From Mesotaenium endlicherianum (taxonomy: Eukaryota > Streptophyta > Zygnematophyceae > Zygnematales > Mesotaeniaceae), in assembly GCA_009602735.1 (NCBI GenBank), contig WELA01002573.1, forward strand, positions 28,720-92,719: a stretch of DNA of 64,000 nt, written 5' to 3'. Shown here one piece after another: positions 58,249-64,000 of this stretch. Both the position numbers and the translations under genes were made by a program. A model generated the notes under the pieces. The model searched no databases. It had not been told where the DNA came from and saw nothing but the letters and a program-made list of their open reading frames with translations. Position 1 is the stretch's first letter; the number at the start of each line of letters is the position of its first letter.

Positions 58249-58990
58249 GAGAAGTTATCCATCGGGGAGGTGTTGAAATTCACCAAGTGTAATTCAAAGT
58301 GTACGCTGGTGTGCCGTCCGAGGATTAAGAGAGTGGCAAACTTGCATGATATGAATAAGGAGCCTAGGACAGTGGGGGTCACTATCATGGAGGCCTATCT
58401 CATTGACACTGCAGCCGCTGAGGAGTGTAGGCATGGCAGGTGCCTAACAAAGGAAGAAGTATCAAAGCGCCGATGCAACATCAATGTGGATCATCTGCTC
58501 CGCAGGCGCGCTATTGGTGCTGAAGAGGCCGGGAGGGCACAGCACCATCCTCGTCGTGTGGTTGGCGCTGTCAGAGAGGTTTCCCCGACATCAATCTTGC
58601 GCTCGCATAAGGTATTATTTCCAGCACTTCCCAGGGCATTGCAGTCGCTGCTCATGTCGCTTCTCCTGCTGCTACCGCCGCTTGGGTGTTGCTGCAGACT
58701 CATGCTGTTGCTACAGCTTCAATATGATCTCCTGCTGCTGCTGCTGCTCTTGCTGCGCTCCTGCACCTATTCCTGCTGAAATGTTGCCTGCTCCTGCTGC
58801 TGTCACCGATGCCGTCCCTGGTGATACCATTGTTGCCAATGCTGAGGCTGCTGTTGGTCCCGCTCCTGCTGCTCCTGCTGCTACTGCTGACTATGTTTCC
58901 AGCAATGGGGCAACAAAACAAGCAGCTTCCAGCGGGAAGCTCATCATCTGCTGGTGTACGCAGACGTGGTCAGCGAGACTTCGTTGACAA
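58249..58990 (+). pseudogene. Second hypothetical coding segment with Ala-rich tail
   Basis: About 58249-58610 encodes a Cys/Arg-rich segment (IGEVLKFTKCNSKCTLVCRP...LTKEEVSKRRCNINVDHLLRRR) in one plus frame. Beyond it, 58650-58990 is dominated by GCT/CTG-type repeats that read as Ala/Pro-rich in one frame (PAPAAPAATADYVSSNG). The frame relation between the parts is not continuous, so this is probably a decayed gene or one with an unseen intron. Not recognised. Confidence 0.4.
58640..58895. repeat. Imperfect (CTG)n/(GCT)n tract
   Basis: Interrupted runs of CTG/GCT triplets (for example 58731-58760 and 58862-58890). Triplet tracts like this expand and contract easily and explain the Ala- or Leu-rich translations. 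Confidence 0.8.
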
Positions 58991-59750
58991 TGACACCAGA
59001 GGTAGGCTTGTGTGCTCTTGCTTGCACTAAAAACGTGTAATATGTCTCCACCTGACGGGCCTTCACTTAGATATTCATGATGCTTATGAACATACTGAGG
59101 ACCAAATGATAAAATAGGATAGTGAAATGAATCTTACTTATTCAAAATTGATATATTTCATTTAAATATATACAATGAGAGATAGGTGGAAGCGTGTGAA
59201 ATCAGGGAGCGATTTTCGCCCTTATAATGAATTTCGTTTACTCATCTATAACCCTTGACTCACTTACCGTAGTGTGCCATAGTTGCACACTAATACAAGG
59301 CACAAGAAAGAGGCGAGCTTGAGGACTAGAGCTTCTCTTTCAGAAACGCATGGCCTCTTGCCTACCAGGCATACAAGCATGTATGAGCACATACACAACA
59401 TCCGGAGACTGAATAGCAAAGGCGCTCTCATTCAGATGACCATAAAGTAGCTAAAACACATCCCACTGACTTAGGTGCAAAACCATGGAATCTGTCCGCT
59501 GTGTGACCCCAGAATTTCAGAGGGCATAACTCTGTCAATACTACTCGAGAGCAAACTCAACGGCAACGGATGCATCTTGACGAGACCTTTCCAAAAAGTC
59601 CTAGGTCGCTCCATTTGAAGCGCAGACGAAGCAGCCATGTCAATTCCCGTGAAGGCTGGTCATTAGAACGAACCCAAAAGTGCACACATGACTTGCAAGT
59701 AGGAATCCGACTGTAAAGCTTACTGTCCTGTTGAAAATCTTCATCTGTCA
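58991..59750. other. Non-coding stretch
   Basis: No sustained frame or repeat recognised. The sequence separates the hypothetical genes from the Copia element whose 3' LTR ends at 60089. Confidence 0.5.
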
Positions 59751-60089
59751 TTGCTTACTCGTTCTATAACAAGACAAATGCTTCACTTGCAGCTCATACA
59801 CAACACATATAAGCATGCACACGACACCAAGAGGAGCACTCTCTTTCTCGGGAGCTCAACTCTTTCTTACTCAAGTGTGTCCCTTACAAGTTTCTCTGCC
59901 CTTCTATATTCACATTTGTGGCTGCTAACCTACCATGAACTAATTGACAGTCATGGTCATCAGAAGCCCTACACATCGACACTCTCAACCAACATTAGCT
60001 GGACTCGACCGACCACAAACTTCAGTCAACCTCCACACATGTGAACGCACATGCTAAGCAATTAGAGCTAGGACTGCTTATTTTCTACA
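59751..60089 (-). repeat. 3' LTR of the Copia element (left end uncertain)
   Basis: The minus strand reads TGTAGAAAATAAGCAG starting at 60089, directly after a purine tract (GAGAGGGAG, 60090-60098). This fixes the inner end. The matching TCTACA-type outer end was not found, so the left coordinate is a guess. Confidence 0.5.
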
Positions 60090-60107
60090 CTCCCTCTCAG
60101 TTCTAAT

Positions 60108-63100
60108 CTATTTGCTCACTATCTCTTTTAGTCCTAGCATCTCAGCACACCATTGGTGCTTTACTCTAGGAACAGCCTTTGTCAAGGCATCAGCCACCAT
60201 CTTATCAGTTCTAACAAACTTGAACTCTACACTACCATCAAGCACGCACTCCCTGAACTTATGATATTGAATATCTATATGTTTACTCCTAGCATGCTCA
60301 GCAGGGTTCTTCCCTAATGCAATGCAGCTCTGACTATCACTCAAAATAATAGTGGGCCTCTTCTGCTAATAGCCCAGGTCCTCCAAAAGTCTTCTCAGCC
60401 ACAGTGCCTCTCTCACTGCCTGTGAGGCTGCCATATACTCTGCCTCCATGGACGACAAGGCCACCACCTTTTGTCTCTTGCTCTTCCAGGTCACAGCACC
60501 CTTAGCCAGAGAGAATGCATAACCTGTTGTAGACTTCCGAGTGTCTATGTCTCCTCCCCAATCAGCATCACTGCACCCTTCTAGCCTCACACTATCACTT
60601 CCTCCAAGGTGCAACCACAGATTTGGTGTCCCCTTGAGATATCTCAGGATCCTCTTCATTGCCTCCCAGTGTGCAGGGCTTGGATTCTCCATGAACTGAC
60701 TCACTATCCCGACTGCGTTAGCAATATCAGGACGTGTGCACACCATCAGATAAATGATACTACCTGCAACCTTCCTCATGGGCACCTGAGACATCAACTC
60801 CCACTCATGCTCATCCTTAGCACACATACTCGAGCTCAGCTTGTGCTTAGGATCAAGGGGCACACTGACAGGCTTACAGCCCATCATATCAAACCTCTCC
60901 AGCACTGTCTGCAAGTAGGCTGGCTGACCCAGCATTACAATTCTCTTGGCCCTATCTCTCTTCACCTGAATGCCAAGCAGGAACTGTACCTCTCCCAAGT
61001 CCTTCATATCGAAGGCACGACTCAGGACATCCTTCACCTTCTGGACCTCCACCATCTTCTTGCCAACGAGCAGCAGGTCATCAACATATAGTACCAGCAT
61101 CACCCTGTCATCACCTGCTCGCTTCATATACAAACTGCTGTCAGCATTGGACTTCACAAATCCCTCACCATGAAGAAAGGAGTCTATCTTCTGGTTCCAC
61201 ATTCTTGGAGACTGCTTCAGTCTATACAGGGACTTCTTCAGCTTGCACACCTTCTTCGGGAACTTCTCATCAATGAATCCCTCTGTCTGCTCCATGTAGA
61301 CCTCCTCCTCCAGCTCTCCATACAGAAATGCAGTCTTCACGTCCATCTGATACATCTCCATATCCTCCACTGCGGCAATCTGTGCCACGACTCTCACTGT
61401 GGCAATCTTGGCAACTGGTGCAAAAGTCTCATGATAGTCTTCTCTCTCTGTCTGGGAGTAGCCCTTTGCCACAAACCGCGCCTTGTATCTGTCCACTGAT
61501 CCATCTGCCTTCCTCTTCTTCCTGTAGATCCACCTGCCTCCCACAACCTTCTTACCAGGTGGCAGCTCTGCCAGCTCCCATGTCTCATTCTTTGCCAGTG
61601 ACTCCATCTCTTCCTCAGAAGCCTTTCTCCACTTAGCTACTTCCTCTGTTCGCATAGCAACCTCAAAGGTCTTGGGCTCTGAGTCATCTACCATGTAGAC
61701 CACCTCACTCTCTACAGCATCCTCCTCAGCCATCGACTCAGCCACACTTACATACTCATCAAAGCCAAATCTAGCAGGTGGCACACTCTCTCTTCTTGAG
61801 TGTCTAGATGAGCCATGACTCTCTCCACTAGTGGACGCTTCTCCTCCTGCAGGTGATCTAGAGCTCCTCTCAGCTCCCTCTGTTGCTTGTGGCTCCCTGC
61901 CTGCCAGTCTCCTTGATCTTCTCTCCTCTGGTACTGTCGCTCTCTGAGGTCGTGGACTTGTTCTCTTCCTTTCCTGTGCTGCTCCCTCTGAGAGTCTAGG
62001 TCCTGTTCTCTCCCCAATGAACTCGACCTCGTCCTCAGAATCAAAGGCTGCTCCCTCTTGCTCATCACTCCTTGATTCAGGCTCCTCCTGAGCTTCAATG
62101 CCTGGTTGCGGCATCTCTGGCAGTGCCTGAGCTCCAGCAGCAGGGGCAGCTCTTGCAGCAGCTTGAAGCCGAGTCTCAACTCTGCTCTGCTCTTCTTCCT
62201 CTGGTACAAATTCTTCATAGAGTCTAGAGCTCCCAGGGTCCAGCACCTTCTCGTTGAAGATCACATCTCTGCTCACGATCACTTCTCCTGTTCTCACTTT
62301 CACCAGCCTGTACCCTTTGATGTTGGTGTCATAGTCCACGAGTACACACCTCTCAGATTTGGGTTGCAGCTTGTGCCTCTTGTCCAAGGGAATATGGGAC
62401 CACACCTCTGTCCCGAAGACTCTCAACTCTTGCACAGAGAGTTGTTTCCCACTCCAGACCTCCTCATAAATCCTTCCACCAATAGCAGCCGATGGCAGCC
62501 TGTTACTCACATAAGCAGCAGTGCTTACAGCTTCTGCCCACAAGCTCACGTTCTGACCAGACGCAAAGATCATCGCTCTTGCAGCCTCCACAAGAGTCCT
62601 GTTCTTCCTCTCAGCAACTCCATTCTGCTGAGGAGAGTAAGTGATAGTCAGCTCATGCTTGATTCCTTCGTCCCTGAGAAACTTGTCAAAGTAGCCGTTG
62701 ACATACTCAGACCCATTATCAATCCTCAGGGTCTTGATCTTCTTTCCCAATTGCTTCTCCACGGATGCCTTGTACTTCAAGAACTTTTCATACGCCTGAT
62801 CCTTGGTTCTCATAAAATACACCTCAGTCTTCCTGGAGTAGTCATCTGTGAAGGTGATGTAATACAAGTTTCTTGACGATCTAGCTGTTACACTAGCAGG
62901 TACCCACACATCTGAAAGCACCAACTCCAGCAGCTCACTAGCCCTTGAAGCTTCTCCCTTTGGGAATGCCTTCCTGGCCTGCTTCCCCATCTGACATCCC
63001 CTGCAGAATTCTAAACTCTGCCCTGTAAAGTCTGGCAGCCCTCTCTCCGTGTCTTGTGCCATCTGCTTCAATCTCTGCTCACTCACATGTCCCAGCCTCT

Positions 63101-63850
63101 GGTGCCACAGGTTGATGTCACTCTCCAGCTTGGCACCTCCCTGTGCACCAAGTGCAAACTCAACCTGAAGAACCTGGTCCATTACAGATAGAGCAATCTC
63201 AATTTGGCACTGGATTTTGAACAAGCTGCCTTGAACACTTGACTTCACAGCCTTCATTACCACATCACCGTCCGAGTCCATGACTCGACAATCACTTCCT
63301 TCAAACACCACTGTGTTTCCAAGGGCTGTGGTCTTTGGCACTGAAATTAGATTCTTCACTAGTCCCGGACAGTGAAGCACATCCTGCATCGTAAACTTGT
63401 GCCTCCTCTTGCCTAGCTGAGTCATGACTACCACCTTTCCAGTTCCAATCCCTTGCAGCAGCATGCCATCACCAACTCTGACTGGCACTGGACTGCAGGA
63501 CTTGTAGTCAAGCATGATCTCTCTCCTGAGAGTGGCATGTCTTGAAGCTCCTGAGTCAACAAACCAGGCATCCTCATCCTGCTCGCTGCACACCAGTGAC
63601 TCCTCTATAGTAACAGCATTGGCATTTTCTTCAGCATCGTGAAGGGAAGTACCTTCTCTCTTCTGGCTGCAATCCCTGGCCAGATGTCCCTTCTTGTTGC
63701 ACGTGAAGCACACTGCATCCTCGCAGCTTGGTGCAGAATGTCCTGTCTTCCCACAAATGAAGCATCTCCCTTTCTTGCTTCCACCTTCTCTGCCTTGATA
63801 GCCTCCTATATGAGATCTTGACCTCCTTTCTCCCCATCCTTCTCCTTACC
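60108..63850 (-). CDS. Copia Gag-Pol polyprotein, mostly open
   Basis: From the 5' side (high coordinate): Gag end with a double zinc knuckle whose second unit is CFTCNKKGHLARDC (near 63665-63710); protease (WFVDSGASRHAT, about 63535-63570); GAG-pre-integrase (LWHQRLGHVSEQRL near 63090); integrase core (FTDDYSRKTEVYF, LRIDNGSEYVNG, YSPQQNGVAERKNRT; about 62860-62600); reverse transcriptase (YKARFVAKGYSQTEREDY, MDVKTAFLYGELEEEVYM, LVLYVDDLLLVGK; about 61490-61060); and RNase H (DADWGGDIDTRKSTTGY, LSSMEAEYMAAS; about 60570-60430) with its end to about 60108. More than 1,100 codons are uninterrupted. Part of a fossil element. Confidence 0.93.
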
Positions 63851-64000
63851 GACTGGAACTGGCCACGCTAAGCTCTTCCATCTGCTCCACTAGCTGATTG
63901 CCCACCAGACGAAACTTCTTGTCTCCAAACATGAGTAGAGCCTGTTCAATGGATGAGCTTGCCTTTTCTTTGGTCTCCAACTGAACCTCCTTAATGAGCA

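Larger units (their letters stand above)
59751..64000 (-). mobile_element. Ty1/Copia element, continues past the window end
   Basis: A minus-strand polyprotein with the Copia order (integrase before reverse transcriptase) and an LTR boundary at 60089/60090. The left coordinate is only a nominal estimate: I could not define the outer LTR end. The 5' LTR, primer site and start of Gag lie beyond 64000. Only about two or three breaks are visible, so this is the best preserved element in the window. Fossil. Confidence 0.85.

Noticed and set aside
58640-58895. CRISPR-like or satellite array
   Set aside because: Irregular triplet repetition without spacers or a constant unit; a simple triplet tract explains it.
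61748-62876. Frames of 156 and 256 codons overlapping the Copia polyprotein, on the same strand and the opposite strand
   Set aside because: Shadows of the long Copia frame; repetitive low-complexity translations without domains.

Overview
The window is almost entirely retrotransposon sequence from a plant-like (streptophyte) nuclear genome. Ty3/Gypsy chromoviruses (F, D, E, A), a larger Ty3-like element carrying a DNA methyltransferase, and a Ty1/Copia element fill about 54 of 64 kb. All chromoviruses with a visible primer site use the same initiator-tRNA-Met-type sequence. No clear housekeeping gene is present. Methyltransferase-carrying retrotransposons have been reported from charophyte algae (and dinoflagellates). 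Together with the repeat density this makes a large-genome charophyte such as Chara my best guess; a fern, lycophyte or bryophyte is not excluded. Names F, D, E, A, C and M are labels used only here.

Layout. 1-4843: a minus-strand, apparently non-autonomous LTR element (F) inserted into a (TC)n microsatellite. 4902-5440: an old LTR-A relic. 6004-11311: element D-prime, cut off by element E (11312-17224), which itself holds a solo LTR of its own family. 17640-18444: a piece of the M-family leader.

18445 to about 53810 is one minus-strand A element of roughly 8 kb stretched to 35 kb by nested insertions: a solo LTR of another family (C, 19863-20811, perfect 5-bp target duplication), a 20.8-kb block (22397-43246), a complete D element (44223-50097, duplication AATAT) and a solo D LTR (52819-53560, duplication TGTCG). 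The 20.8-kb block contains the M element. M is itself hit by a solo LTR-A (25371-26090) and by a full-length plus-strand A element (32769-41540, duplication CATGG).

The most notable content is M. In order it shows a Gag-like region with two zinc knuckles, a protease-like region, a C5-cytosine DNA methyltransferase domain, a long charged linker, reverse transcriptase, RNase H, integrase, and a C-terminal PHD-type zinc finger in the place where the neighbouring elements have a chromodomain. Second is the A family. It carries an extra sense-strand ORF between the chromodomain and the 3' LTR, seen in two copies, and its polypurine-tract motif recurs twice upstream of that ORF.

53811-60000 is the only stretch that could hold host genes. 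A spliced-looking minus-strand gene (55253-56800) and decayed plus-strand coding segments (57838-58990) are visible; neither was recognised. 60090-64000 is the 3' part of a minus-strand Ty1/Copia element with a long open polyprotein that runs off the window. All retroelements are treated as fossils: each is described with its parts and approximate state only.
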